A stretch of 44,929 nucleotides of DNA, taken from positions 1-44,929 of the forward strand of contig CAXTOX010000016.1 of assembly GCA_964245885.1 (NCBI GenBank). Reading direction: 5' to 3'. The stretch is from CAHJWO01 sp964245885 (GTDB lineage: Bacteria > Verrucomicrobiota > Verrucomicrobiia > Chthoniobacterales > SZAS-18). Position 1 is the first letter of the stretch. Every line of letters starts with the position of its first letter. The position numbers and the translations under genes are program-made. Shown in pieces: positions 1-10,131 of this stretch. The notes under the pieces were generated by a model. It made no database searches and was not told the DNA's origin. It worked only from the letters and a program-made list of their open reading frames with translations.

Positions 1-65
1 GCGAAAACTCCCAAACCAGCCTTATCTTTAGTGCCATTCGGGACAGGCATCTTTTCCTTCTCTTC

Positions 66-107
66 AATCTGCGGAAATCTGCGAAATCCGTGGCTAAATC
101 CGCCTCC
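66..107. repeat. Short imperfect direct repeats, about 10 bp units
   Basis: Four adjacent variants of AATCTGCGGA, AATCTGCGA, AATCCGTGGCT and AAATCCGCCTC lie just beyond the 3' end of the small minus-strand genes. No protein is evident in bases 1-93. The function is unknown; this may be intergenic repeat debris. Confidence 0.35.
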
Positions 108-528
108 GTTCTGAAGAAGGAATCACTTCGCCGCTGAATGCGTCTGGTAGAACCACGCCGAATATCCCAGGCTTCCCACCGCCAGCACGAACGGGACGGC
201 CAGCAGGACGATCTGAAGGGACTTGTGACGGAGCCGGCGCAGGGTGTTTTTCATGGTTGGATTGATGTTTGCCGCGTTCGATCAGGGAAATGAACCACGA
301 GAGGCATTCGTCGAGCACGGTGGCCTCCAGTCGGTAGACGACCGACTGGCCAGCCTTGCGCGACGAAACCAGCCCCGCGCGCCTCAGCAATCCCAGGTGG
401 TGGGAGACCGTTGGCTTGCCTAACGAGAACTCCGCGGAGATCTCGCCCGCCGAGAGGTCGCGCTGGCCGAGCAGGTCGAGGATGCGCCGCCGGGTAGGAT
501 CGCCGAGCGCGCGGAAGAGGCCGTTCAT
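94..528 (-). CDS. ArsR-family repressor, SdpR-like winged helix
   Basis: A winged-helix DNA-binding repressor. The N-terminal 85 residues carry the ArsR pattern: MNGLFRALGDPTRRRILDLL, then the recognition-helix region GKPTVSHHLGLLRRAGLV and a wing (SSRKAGQSVVYRLE). The closest type I can name is the SdpR autorepressor, which is about 90 residues and lacks metal-binding cysteines; no metal site is visible here. The start at 528 is chosen because everything upstream in frame is antisense to the peptidase gene. Beyond residue about 95 the frame runs on as Pro/Arg-rich sequence that overlaps the 43-residue membrane gene, so the real protein may end near base 245 after a missed frameshift. It is divergent from the S10 peptidase, 108 bp away, and may control it or itself. 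Confidence 0.8.
   Translation of the reverse strand: MNGLFRALGDPTRRRILDLLGQRDLSAGEISAEFSLGKPTVSHHLGLLRRAGLVSSRKAGQSVVYRLEATVLDECLSWFISLIERGKHQSNHEKHPAPAPSQVPSDRPAGRPVRAGGGKPGIFGVVLPDAFSGEVIPSSERRRI
123..254 (-). CDS. Small single-span membrane protein (43 aa)
   Basis: A 43-residue protein starting MKNTLRRLRHK: a short basic N-terminus, one hydrophobic segment at about residues 14-34 (SLQIVLLAVPFVLAVGSLGY) and a short polar tail ending at a TGA. The shape is that of a positive-inside single-pass membrane peptide. It directly follows the ArsR/SdpR-type repressor on the same strand. SdpR repressors are often encoded next to a membrane protein (SdpI in Bacillus), but this peptide is far smaller than SdpI and I do not recognise its family. 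It is nested, in another frame, inside the C-terminal extension of the repressor reading frame, so one of the two is probably misread. Confidence 0.55.
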   Translation of the reverse strand: MKNTLRRLRHKSLQIVLLAVPFVLAVGSLGYSAWFYQTHSAAK

Positions 529-636
529 GGATGTTTCGACGATTCGACGAACATCGAAATAAGTTAAGCGATTCTTGCTGTGACCTGCTTCCGGTGCATT
601 GCGCATCCGTCCGACCGGCGGCAAGCTCTGTCGCAC

Positions 637-2286
637 ATGAAACGCGTCTTCCTCGCTGTCTTCCTCACGGCCGGCTTGATCTCCGGCCGCCTCCTGGCCG
701 AACCGACGCCTGAACCTGCGCCCAAGGACAAGCCGGTCGACGCCGACAAAAAAGCCGACGACAAGCCCGACAAGGACAAGGAACCCCCCGCGCCGGTGGT
801 CACCGACCATACCATCACCCTCCCGGGTGGGCGCGTGCTCAAGTACAAGGCGACCGCCGGTTATCTGACCCTGCGCGACACTTCCGAACCCAAAGACTCC
901 AAGGGGAAATCCGAAGAGAAAAAGGACGACTTCGACCCTCTCAAGGGCAAGACCAAGGCGCAGGTCTTCTTCGTGGCGTACACGCTTGATCCCGCGCCCG
1001 ATCCCGCCACGCGGCCGGTGACGTTTTCCTTCAACGGCGGCCCCGGTTCGTCGTCGGTCTGGCTGCACATGGGCGCGCTCGGTCCGCGCCGTGCGCAGCT
1101 CACCGACCAGGGCGAAGCGCCGCCACCCCCATACAAACTTGTGGACAACGAATCGACTTGGCTCGACGCCACGGACCTCGTTTTCATCGACCCCGTTTCC
1201 ACCGGCTACAGCCGCGCCGCGATGGGGGAAGGTTCCAACCAGTTCCACGGCTACAAGGAAGACATCGCCAGCGTGGGCGAGTTCATCCGCCTGTACCTGA
1301 GCCATCACGCGCGCTGGTCGTCGCCGAAGTTCATCGTGGGCGAGAGCTACGGCACGACGCGCGCGGCGGGGTTGAGCGATTACTTGCAGGAGACGCACGG
1401 CATCTACCTCAACGGCATCGCGCTGGTTTCCAGCGTGCTGGATTTCTCGACGCTCTCTTTTGACCCGGGCAACAACCTGCCGTTCGTCTATTACCTACCG
1501 ACCTACACCGCCGCCGCGTGGTACCACAAACGGCTCCCGCCCGATTTGCAGTCGCAGCCGTTGGCCGACGTGCTCAAGGATTCCGAGCAGTTTGCCAACA
1601 ACGAATACCTCCTCACCCTCATGCACGGTGACGCGGTACCGCCCGACGAACGCGCCAAGGCCGCCGACACGCTGGCGCGTCTCACCGGCCTGCCCGCCGC
1701 GCAGTTGGCCCAGCAGAACCTGCGCGAAACCGACCAGCGTTTTTTCCTGGACCTCTTGAAGGACAAAAACCGGAGCATCGGCCGCTTCGACGCGCGTTTC
1801 ACGGGGATTCGCTACGAGCCCGGGACGCAGGACGCCGACTTCGATCCGAGTGACGAGGCGGTGAACGGACCGTTCACGTCGGCCTTCAACGACTACGTAC
1901 GGCGCGAACTCAAATACGAGAGCGACCTGCCGTATAAGACGCTGACGGACGTGCAGCCGTGGAACTTCGCCGCCGACCCGGCCAACCCGAACAACTACCT
2001 GGATGTCGCCGACAACCTGCGCAAGGCGATGAGCCGCCACCCGTACCTGAAGGTGTGGGTGTGCTGCGGCTACTACGACCTGGCGACGCCGTATTTCGCC
2101 GCGCAGCACGTCGTGCAGCAGATGAACCTCGATCCGGCGATCCGCAATAACATCGCGCTGACCTACTACAACGCCGGGCACATGCTCTACGTGCAGAAGG
2201 AGGCGCGGGAGAAGTTCCGCCGCGACTTCGAGACGTTCCTCAACAGCGCCACGCACGCCGTGCCTGTATCGAACGCGGAACGCTGA
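637..2286 (+). CDS. Secreted S10-family serine carboxypeptidase
   Basis: 549 residues. An N-terminal signal sequence (MKRVFLAVFLTAGLISG) is followed by a low-complexity Pro/Asp/Lys linker to about residue 52, so the enzyme is probably periplasmic or exported. The alpha/beta-hydrolase core has the S10 oxyanion region FNGGPGSSSVW at 132-142, the nucleophile motif GESYGT with Ser237, the acid Asp in YYDLATPY and the terminal His in YNAGHMLYV. These match peptidase family S10, which removes C-terminal residues from peptides at acid pH. The start at 637 is preferred over an in-frame ATG at 580 because it begins the signal peptide. It is divergent from an ArsR-type repressor, which is a possible regulator. 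The substrate is unknown. Confidence 0.9.
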   Translation: MKRVFLAVFLTAGLISGRLLAEPTPEPAPKDKPVDADKKADDKPDKDKEPPAPVVTDHTITLPGGRVLKYKATAGYLTLRDTSEPKDSKGKSEEKKDDFDPLKGKTKAQVFFVAYTLDPAPDPATRPVTFSFNGGPGSSSVWLHMGALGPRRAQLTDQGEAPPPPYKLVDNESTWLDATDLVFIDPVSTGYSRAAMGEGSNQFHGYKEDIASVGEFIRLYLSHHARWSSPKFIVGESYGTTRAAGLSDYLQETHGIYLNGIALVSSVLDFSTLSFDPGNNLPFVYYLPTYTAAAWYHKRLPPDLQSQPLADVLKDSEQFANNEYLLTLMHGDAVPPDERAKAADTLARLTGLPAAQLAQQNLRETDQRFFLDLLKDKNRSIGRFDARFTGIRYEPGTQDADFDPSDEAVNGPFTSAFNDYVRRELKYESDLPYKTLTDVQPWNFAADPANPNNYLDVADNLRKAMSRHPYLKVWVCCGYYDLATPYFAAQHVVQQMNLDPAIRNNIALTYYNAGHMLYVQKEAREKFRRDFETFLNSATHAVPVSNAER

Positions 2287-2392
2287 GGCCAAGAACATGG
2301 CAGCCGGTTTGTTTTGGCGTGTGGCGATGGCATGAAACCCCTGAGTTTGTCGAAGAGCAGAGCGACCTCGTTGCGTTGCTTGTACTTCTTCG

Positions 2393-2507
2393 GTAGTGGT
2401 ACAGTTTGGCAAGTTTTCAGCCCCGGCAGAGGCGGAATTTTAGTCCACGGCATGAGCCGTGGGAAAACGATCACCCGTGAGCCTAGCCCCGGCAGGGGCG
2501 GCAGAAA
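2393..2507 (+). repeat. Dispersed palindromic repeat, family A, copy 1
   Basis: This element starts GTAGTGGTACAGTTTGGCAA and then has an AGCCCCGGCAGAGGCGG hairpin core, a second hairpin (CCACGGCATGAGCCGTGG) followed by GAAAA, and another GCCCCGGCAGGGGC palindrome. A head-to-head partner lies at 2541-2658, an inverted divergent copy at 33223-33312 and a direct copy at 44784-44880. It looks like a REP-type non-autonomous element; no transposase is present in the window. Confidence 0.75.
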
Positions 2508-2540
2508 GGATGCCCTCGCTCCGGGACCACCCGGCCGGTT

Positions 2541-2658
2541 TTCTGTCGCCCCTGCCGGGGCTGACGCTTTTTTTGTTCTTTTCCCACGGCTCACGCCGTG
2601 GGCTGCACTCTGCCGCCCCTGCCGGGGCTGCCAAAACATCAAACTGTACCACCACCAC
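2541..2658 (-). repeat. Dispersed palindromic repeat, family A, copy 2 (inverted)
   Basis: Reverse-complement copy of the element at 2393-2507. Read on the minus strand it has TGGTACAGTTTGATG, AGCCCCGGCAGGGGCGGCAG, CCCACGGCGTGAGCCGTGGG plus AAAA, and a further GCCCCGGCAGGGGC. The two copies form an imperfect inverted repeat of about 115 bp arms around base 2524, like a REP doublet. Short open frames inside it are artefacts of the repeat. Confidence 0.75.
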
Positions 2659-2684
2659 TTCTTCTGGTGATTCTTCTCCGGTCG

Positions 2685-2849
2685 ATGTACGTTACGGACG
2701 TGGCAAAAGACAATTTTTCGTTCGAGAAACGGCGCAAGGAGATGGAGAAGAAGGCCAAAAAGGAAGAGAAGAAAAAGCGGAAGCTGGAAGCTGGAACGGC
2801 ACCGGCCGAGGAGCCAGAGAATCAGACCGGGGAGCAAACTCCTCCGTAA
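2685..2849 (+). CDS. Small, highly charged hypothetical protein (54 aa)
   Basis: Starting at ATG 2685 this gives 54 residues; a GTG at 2700 would give a 49-residue protein beginning MAKDNFSFEKRRKEMEKKAK, which resembles small conserved charged proteins I associate with PVC and proteobacterial genomes. The core is a Lys/Glu-rich helix likely to be fully helical, followed by a Pro/Glu tail. It has no signal peptide, membrane segment or cysteine. It stands alone between the repeat pair and the nrdB terminator. No function can be assigned. The GTG start is the more likely true one, because the residues before it are atypical for the helix. Confidence 0.5.
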   Translation: MYVTDVAKDNFSFEKRRKEMEKKAKKEEKKKRKLEAGTAPAEEPENQTGEQTPP

Positions 2850-2867
2850 GGCTCCGCGAACATTTCT

Positions 2868-2904
2868 GCGTCGGTCCGAGAAGTCCAACAAGGCAGACCG
2901 ACGC
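2868..2904 (+). terminator. Possible hairpin after the small charged gene
   Basis: GCGTCGGTC at 2868-2876 pairs perfectly with GACCGACGC at 2896-2904, a 9-bp stem with a 19-nt loop, 18 bases after the stop of the small gene. There is no T-run directly after it, so terminator function is uncertain. Confidence 0.35.
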
Positions 2905-2971
2905 GTGGGCACGCTTCCGGGCGTTTTCTGATGCGTTCCGCGGCCCTTGGAGGTAGCGTCTAAATAAGAAT

Positions 2972-3011
2972 CAGGGCACCCATTCTCCCACCCGGGAGAA
3001 CAGGTGCCCTG
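2972..3011 (-). terminator. Nested intrinsic terminator downstream of nrdB
   Basis: An almost fully paired hairpin. CAGGGCACC (2972-2980) pairs with GGTGCCCTG (3003-3011), and inside it TTCTCCC pairs with GGGAGAA around an ACCC loop, with only a CA/CA internal mismatch. Read leftward from nrdB, the stem is followed by ATTCTTATTT, giving a U-rich tail. It lies 38 bp past the nrdB stop and probably also limits rightward transcription. Confidence 0.8.
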
Positions 3012-3049
3012 TTCCACACACACCGCGCTAGCACCGCCATCTTGCCGTC

Positions 3050-4111
3050 TTACCAGCTCAGTGCGCCGCCGGTCTGGTATTCCGTCACGCGGGTCTCGAA
3101 GAAGTTCTTCTCCTTGCCGAGATCAATCGTCTCGCTCATCCACGGGAACGGGTTCTTCGAGCCGTACCTCGGGGCGAGGCCAATGCGCTCCAACCGCCGG
3201 TCGGCGATGTGCTGCACGTACTCGCGGAACAAATTTGCGTTGAGCCCTAGAATCCCCTTCGGCAAACAATCCTGCGCGTAGGCGATTTCGAGTTCCACGG
3301 CTTGCTCGATCATCCCCTCGATCTCCGCCGTCAACGCGGGCGTCCACGCTTCCGGGTTTTCGGCCTTGATGCCGTTGATCAGGTCCGCGCCGAACGACAG
3401 GTGCGTGCTCTCGTCGCGCATGATGTACTCGAACTGCTCGCCGATCCCCGCCATGCGGTTCTGCCGCTTGAACGACAGGATCATGACGAACCCGGAGTAG
3501 AAGAAAATGCCCTCCATGATCACGTAAAAACCGATCAAATTCTTGAGGAACTTCTGCACGCCCTCGACCGAATCCGTCGAGAAATTCGGGTCCATGATGT
3601 CGGCGGTCAGCGTCATCTCGAACGCGTCCTTGTCGTGGATCGAATTCACCTCGTGGTACATGTTGAAGATCTCACGCTGGTCCAGCGAGAGGCTCTCGAC
3701 GATGTAGTGGAAGGTGTGCGTGTGGATCGCCTCCTCGAACGCCTGCCGCAACAGGAACTGGCGGCACTCGGGATTGGTGACGTGCTTGAAGATCGCCAGC
3801 ACGATGTTGTTGCCCACGAGGCTCTCGGCGGTGGAGAAGAACCCGAGGTTGCGCATGATGACGCGGCGTTCGTCGGGGTTGAGCCGGTTGGATTTCCACA
3901 ACTCGATGTCGCGCTGCATGGACACCTCGGTGGGCATCCAGTTATTGGCGCAGCCGTTGAGGTAATGCTCCCACGCCCAAGTGTACTTCAGGGGCATGAG
4001 CTGGTTCACGTCGACGGCCTGGCAGTTGATGAGCCGCTTGTCGTCGGCGTCGATGCGTTTGGCGAGGTCGTGGAGTTCGGGACGGGTGTCGGAATTGTTG
4101 CAGCAGGACAT
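3050..4111 (-). CDS. nrdB: Ribonucleotide reductase small subunit, class Ic type
   Basis: 353 residues. It houses the metal cofactor and radical initiator that let NrdA reduce ribonucleotides to deoxyribonucleotides. Metal ligands are visible by pattern: Glu96 (STAESLVGNN), Glu127 and His130 (EEAIHTHTF), Glu200 (YVIMEGIFF), Glu234 and His237 (RDESTHLSFG). The position seven residues after Glu127, which is the radical tyrosine in class Ia enzymes, is Phe134. The first ligand is Glu instead of Asp. Both traits define the class Ic (Chlamydia-type Mn/Fe) subunit. The C-terminal tail YQTGGALSW is the expected NrdA-docking peptide. The start at 4111 gives MSCCNNSD; the 21 upstream in-frame residues look non-coding. 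It is the last gene of nrdA - H1-like - nrdB, followed by a strong terminator. Confidence 0.95.
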   Translation of the reverse strand: MSCCNNSDTRPELHDLAKRIDADDKRLINCQAVDVNQLMPLKYTWAWEHYLNGCANNWMPTEVSMQRDIELWKSNRLNPDERRVIMRNLGFFSTAESLVGNNIVLAIFKHVTNPECRQFLLRQAFEEAIHTHTFHYIVESLSLDQREIFNMYHEVNSIHDKDAFEMTLTADIMDPNFSTDSVEGVQKFLKNLIGFYVIMEGIFFYSGFVMILSFKRQNRMAGIGEQFEYIMRDESTHLSFGADLINGIKAENPEAWTPALTAEIEGMIEQAVELEIAYAQDCLPKGILGLNANLFREYVQHIADRRLERIGLAPRYGSKNPFPWMSETIDLGKEKNFFETRVTEYQTGGALSW

Positions 4112-4269
4112 GGTAAGTAATGGACGGTTAACGGAGTGGAGTGAAGGTGGGCGGCAGCCGGCGAACGGCAACAACGGGCCGGCGCAGCCGCCTTCGGCAG
4201 ACTGGGAACTAACGGGAATCTAGACTGGAAAACGGCGCGGACCAAATACGGATCGCGCGGCTGCGGGTG

Positions 4270-4866
4270 TTACGACTTGGAATTGTCGCCCTTGATCGTT
4301 TCGGTGATTTTCTCGACGAGCGAGGCCCCGGCGTCGACGACGGCGGACGCCGCGTGGGTGACGGGTTCCGTGACCGCGCTGACCACCTTGGAAGCGGTGG
4401 ACGGTTTCGCTTTTGGCGCGGGCTTGGCCTTTGCCTGAGGGGCGGCGGGCTTGGCAGCCGCCTTCGGGCCAGGCTTCGGAGCGGGAGCAGGCTTGGCAGC
4501 CGCTTTTGGCGCGGGCTTCGGAGCGGCTTTCGCTTTCGGCGCCGGGGCTGGCTTGGCCTTCGCTTTTGGCGCGGGCTTGACCGCCGCCTTCACCTTGGTC
4601 GCCACCGGCTTGGCTTTGGCGGCGATCTTCTTGCCGACCGCTTTCACGGCGGTCTTGAACTTGGGCGCGACGTTCTTGGCTTTGGCCGGGAGAACCTTGG
4701 CTGCCACCTTCTTGAGTCCGGTCTTCTTTGCCACGGGCGACTTGGAAGGCAGGACCTTCGCGGCGGCTTTCTTGACGACCGGGGTTTTTTTGGCGGGCGC
4801 GGCCTTGCTCTTGGCGGCAGTTGGCTTCAGCGCGCTCTTCTTGGTGGCAGTGGTTGTTTTGGCCAT
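4270..4866 (-). CDS. Histone H1-like Lys/Ala/Pro-rich protein
   Basis: 198 residues made almost entirely of Lys, Ala, Pro, Val and Thr, with repeats such as KAAPKPAPKAAAKPAPAPK and VKKAAAKVLPSKSP. This is the composition of eukaryotic H1 tails and of chlamydial Hc1/Hc2 nucleoid proteins. Proteins of this type bind DNA without sequence specificity and condense the nucleoid; that role is inferred from composition only, as no folded domain is visible. The last 50 or so residues (VVSAVTEPVTHAASAVVDAG...) are less basic and could form an amphipathic helix. The ATG is preceded by an AGGAAG ribosome-binding site. It lies 54 bp after nrdA and about 160 bp before nrdB on the same strand, so it may be co-expressed with DNA precursor synthesis. 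Confidence 0.8.
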   Translation of the reverse strand: MAKTTTATKKSALKPTAAKSKAAPAKKTPVVKKAAAKVLPSKSPVAKKTGLKKVAAKVLPAKAKNVAPKFKTAVKAVGKKIAAKAKPVATKVKAAVKPAPKAKAKPAPAPKAKAAPKPAPKAAAKPAPAPKPGPKAAAKPAAPQAKAKPAPKAKPSTASKVVSAVTEPVTHAASAVVDAGASLVEKITETIKGDNSKS

Positions 4867-4920
4867 GGTGATTACTTCCTGGTTGGGATGGTGATGGTGT
4901 GTGGACTGACGAGTGATCGT

Positions 4921-7887
<2,967 letters not shown>

Positions 7888-8160
7888 CGTGGAATTCTCT
7901 GCGGTTGCGGTAATTGGAAAAAAGGGTGGCTGGCGTCGCTTTGCATGACCGGCAAGACCTTTTCTCGGCTGAGGAAACGCCGCCGCCGGCCTCTACCCTT
8001 TTTAGTTACGGCGCGAAAAAGGACCGGGCGGGCGGGAGATAGATACTACCTCCCCCGCCGCAGATGAGCGGCTGTGCGGCACGGAGGCTGACCCAGGTTG
8101 CCCTGTCGTCGGCCGTCGGCGTTTTCCTCTGCTTCAAGCAGGCTTAGAGTTCACCGAAAA

Positions 8161-8187
8161 GGGGTTTCAAACAGCACTCGAAACCCC
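8161..8187 (-). terminator. Possible terminator hairpin facing left
   Basis: GGGGTTTC (8161-8168) pairs perfectly with GAAACCCC (8180-8187) around an 11-nt loop. On the minus strand the stem is followed by TTTTCGG, so it could end minus-strand transcription entering from the gene fragment at 8511-8648. Confidence 0.4.
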
Positions 8188-8224
8188 TCTTCCGTGAACG
8201 GTTCTACATATGGGATGGACTGGC

Positions 8225-8242
8225 GTTTCCTTGCAAGGAAAC
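8225..8242. repeat. Perfect 18-bp palindrome
   Basis: GTTTCCTTGCAAGGAAAC is a perfect dyad with no spacer, inside the AT-richer gene-poor stretch. It could be an operator or half of a former mobile-element end. No second copy was seen in the window. Confidence 0.4.
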
Positions 8243-8510
8243 TGTCCAACGACCATACCACATATAGAGGATCATTCAAAGAACTACGCAACAGCTTGGA
8301 TTATCTTGATGATCGCGCTCAAGTCTTTTTTGCGTGTACGACGAAGAAAATTCCGGTTTTCCACCGCAAAAATTTTGTTTTCCTCTACGGAGGCACAGTG
8401 GCAAAGAATCCGGCACTGTTGATGCTAGGAGCGGCGGCGCGTGCTCCTGGTGCCATCAGCCTGCCGATTTGCAGGCGCAGACAAAAAGGGATGCCCCGTG
8501 GGAGCCGTCC

Positions 8511-8648
8511 CCTTTCCATGAACGAGCCGGTGATCGCGCCGCTGACGGTGAGCGTGTTGATGTACTGGATGATGCCGTCGGCGAGGGTGATTGCCCCGAC
8601 CGTCTCCGCCGAGGCGGTGGCGGCGTTGCCCGTGGTGGCAACCCGCTT
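8511..8648 (-). pseudogene. Codon-biased orphan gene fragment
   Basis: On the minus strand a run of about 42 codons reads VATTGNAATASAETVGAI, then LADGIIQYINTLTVSGAITG and SFMERG. Almost every third base is G or C, as in the surrounding genes. Upstream and downstream in the same frame the bias disappears. This fits a surviving piece of a once-real gene, perhaps one with beta-rich repeats, but I cannot identify the family. A low-complexity coincidence remains possible. Confidence 0.35.
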
Positions 8649-8837
8649 CCGTCTGTGACAACCCGCCGGGTAAATTGGCCAGGCTATTGTGGGAAATCTC
8701 CCCAGACACAAGGAAAAATGTCCTCTTTTGTCGTGTGCCATGGCATAAGGCACTTGTGGAGGAACGCGGGCGATGGGAACGCGTCCGGCCGGGCTTTGGG
8801 GAGCGTTACGAGGAGACGTTGATTTCCAACCCGCCGC

Positions 8838-9641
8838 ATGTCCGCCCATTTCCAAGACGATCTCTTCGGTTTCGCCGACCGGCCCGAGCCGCTGCCCGCC
8901 GCCCCGCCGCGTGACGGCCAAGCCGTCTCCGCCGCAGCACGCGAGAAACTGCGGTTGGTCCACCAGCGGCTCTGCCACGAATACGGCTGCCCGGTGGCGT
9001 ACTTCCACGAACTCTCCCCGCTCGACGAGATCATCTCCTCGCTGCTCTCCCACCGCACGCGTAATTCGGAATCCGGCGCGGCTTACAAGGAACTCCGCGC
9101 CCGTTTCCCCGATTGGGCCGCCGTGCGCGACGCGCCGGTGGGTGAGGTGCAGGACGCTATCAAGACCTGCAACTGGCCCGAGCAGAAGGCCCCGCGCCTC
9201 CAGCAGATTCTGCGGCTCATCACGGAAAAACGTGGCGGTGAACTGTCGCTCGACTTCCTGGGCGACCTGTCCGTGCGCGAGGCGCGCGACTGGTTGGAAA
9301 CCCTTCCTGGCGTCGGCCCGAAGACCAGCGCGGCGGTTCTCATTTTCAGCGGCCTGCGGCGGCGCGCGCTGCCGGTGGATAGCCACCACCACCGCGTCGC
9401 GCAACGCCTCGGGTTGATCCCGATGAGCCTCGACGTGGGACCCGCCCACGCGGTGCTCGAAGCGATGCTGCCCGATGAATGGGACGCTCAAATGGTCTAC
9501 GACGACCATGAAATCCTCATGTTCCACGGGCAGCGGTGTTGTTTCTACCGGGGGCCGGAGTGCGCGCGCTGCGTGTTGCTCGACCTGTGCCCGGACGGCC
9601 AGAAGCGGTTGGAAGGAAAAGCGGAAGCCCGGAAGAAGTAG
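8838..9641 (+). CDS. Endonuclease III-family DNA glycosylase
   Basis: 267 residues. A base-excision repair enzyme of the HhH-GPD superfamily that removes damaged bases and may cut at the resulting abasic site. The helix-hairpin-helix is LPGVGPKTSA (156-165) with the lyase-type Lys162; the catalytic Asp is Asp181 in PVDSHHHRV. A C-terminal iron-sulphur loop has Cys235, Cys242, Cys245 and Cys251 in the exact C-x6-C-x2-C-x5-C spacing of Nth. It differs from housekeeping Nth by a 45-residue N-terminal extension and by DSHHHR instead of DTHI/VxR, so it may be an Nth-like paralogue with a shifted substrate range. The alkyltransferase gene two genes downstream gives a small DNA-repair grouping. Confidence 0.88.
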   Translation: MSAHFQDDLFGFADRPEPLPAAPPRDGQAVSAAAREKLRLVHQRLCHEYGCPVAYFHELSPLDEIISSLLSHRTRNSESGAAYKELRARFPDWAAVRDAPVGEVQDAIKTCNWPEQKAPRLQQILRLITEKRGGELSLDFLGDLSVREARDWLETLPGVGPKTSAAVLIFSGLRRRALPVDSHHHRVAQRLGLIPMSLDVGPAHAVLEAMLPDEWDAQMVYDDHEILMFHGQRCCFYRGPECARCVLLDLCPDGQKRLEGKAEARKK

Positions 9642-9677
9642 GGCCGCGCTGGCGTCCGTGGTACGATCCGTCCCACG

Positions 9678-10112
9678 ATGTGGACGACGAACTGGAAACT
9701 ATGGGCGCTGGGCTCGGCGGGGTTCGCCGCGTTGACGGCGATCCTGGCGAAACTCGGCGTGGCGGGCGTGAACTCGAACCTCGCCACCGCCGTGCGTACC
9801 GCCGTCGTGCTGGTGTTTGCTTGGGGCCTGGCGTGGATGACAGACGGGTTGCGCGGCCTGCCGGACCTTTCGGCGCGGGCGTGGACGTTCCTCGCGTTGT
9901 CCGGGCTGGCGACGGGGCTGTCGTGGGTATGTTATTTCCGCGCGCTCCAGCTCGGCGACGCGTCGCGAGTCGCCCCGGTGGACAAGCTCAGCGTGGTCTT
10001 CGCCATCGCGCTGGCGGCGGGGTTTCTTCACGAACGCCTGACCTGGCACCAGTGGGTCGGCGGCGCGCTCATCACGGCGGGCGCGGTGGTCATCGCGTGC
10101 AAGCCGGAATAA
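9678..10112 (+). CDS. EamA-type half-size transporter (144 aa)
   Basis: A membrane protein with about five hydrophobic segments, matching one EamA repeat: an N-terminal span (WALGSAGFAALTAILAKLG), the middle AVRTAVVLVFAWGLAW, then FLALSGLATGLSWVCYFRAL, VDKLSVVFAIALAAGFLHER and a final WVGGALITAGAVVIACK. The GLxTGLSWxCYFRALQLG and FxHERLTxxQWxGGxLI blocks are typical of EamA/DMT proteins. At 144 residues it is half of the usual ten-span exporter, so it probably works as a homo- or hetero-dimer, like small multidrug or EmrE-type proteins. The substrate is unknown. It lies 36 bp after the glycosylase and just ahead of the alkyltransferase gene, so these may be co-transcribed. Confidence 0.85.
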   Translation: MWTTNWKLWALGSAGFAALTAILAKLGVAGVNSNLATAVRTAVVLVFAWGLAWMTDGLRGLPDLSARAWTFLALSGLATGLSWVCYFRALQLGDASRVAPVDKLSVVFAIALAAGFLHERLTWHQWVGGALITAGAVVIACKPE

Positions 10113-10131
10113 CGTGCCGTCCATCCCCGCC

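Larger units (their letters stand above)
7888..8837. other. 950-bp gene-poor region between nrdA and the glycosylase
   Basis: No intact gene is supported. Bases 7888-8100 are the nrdA leader. About 8130-8420 is visibly AT-richer than its surroundings, with poly-A/T tracts unlike either flank. It contains a hairpin (8161-8187), an 18-bp palindrome (8225-8242) and, at 8511-8648, a stretch of minus-strand codons with the GC3-rich bias of real genes. Short frames such as 8098-8658 plus are mixed-composition and not convincing. It looks like a scar of gene loss or insertion. Confidence 0.5.

Noticed and set aside
2393..2658. CRISPR array
   Set aside because: Repeats are inverted hairpin units without regular spacers, and no cas genes are present.
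2314..2956. Several short frames on both strands in the repeat pair
   Set aside because: They are built from the GCCCCGGCAGGGGC elements (PAGA/PGRG-type peptides) and are not genes.
7888..8110. NrdR boxes upstream of nrdA
   Set aside because: No pair of the expected 16-bp dyads could be found in the leader.
8385..9527. A 380-codon minus-strand frame across the glycosylase gene
   Set aside because: Most of it is the shadow of the endonuclease III-like gene; only the 8511-8648 part has independent coding bias and is reported as a fragment.
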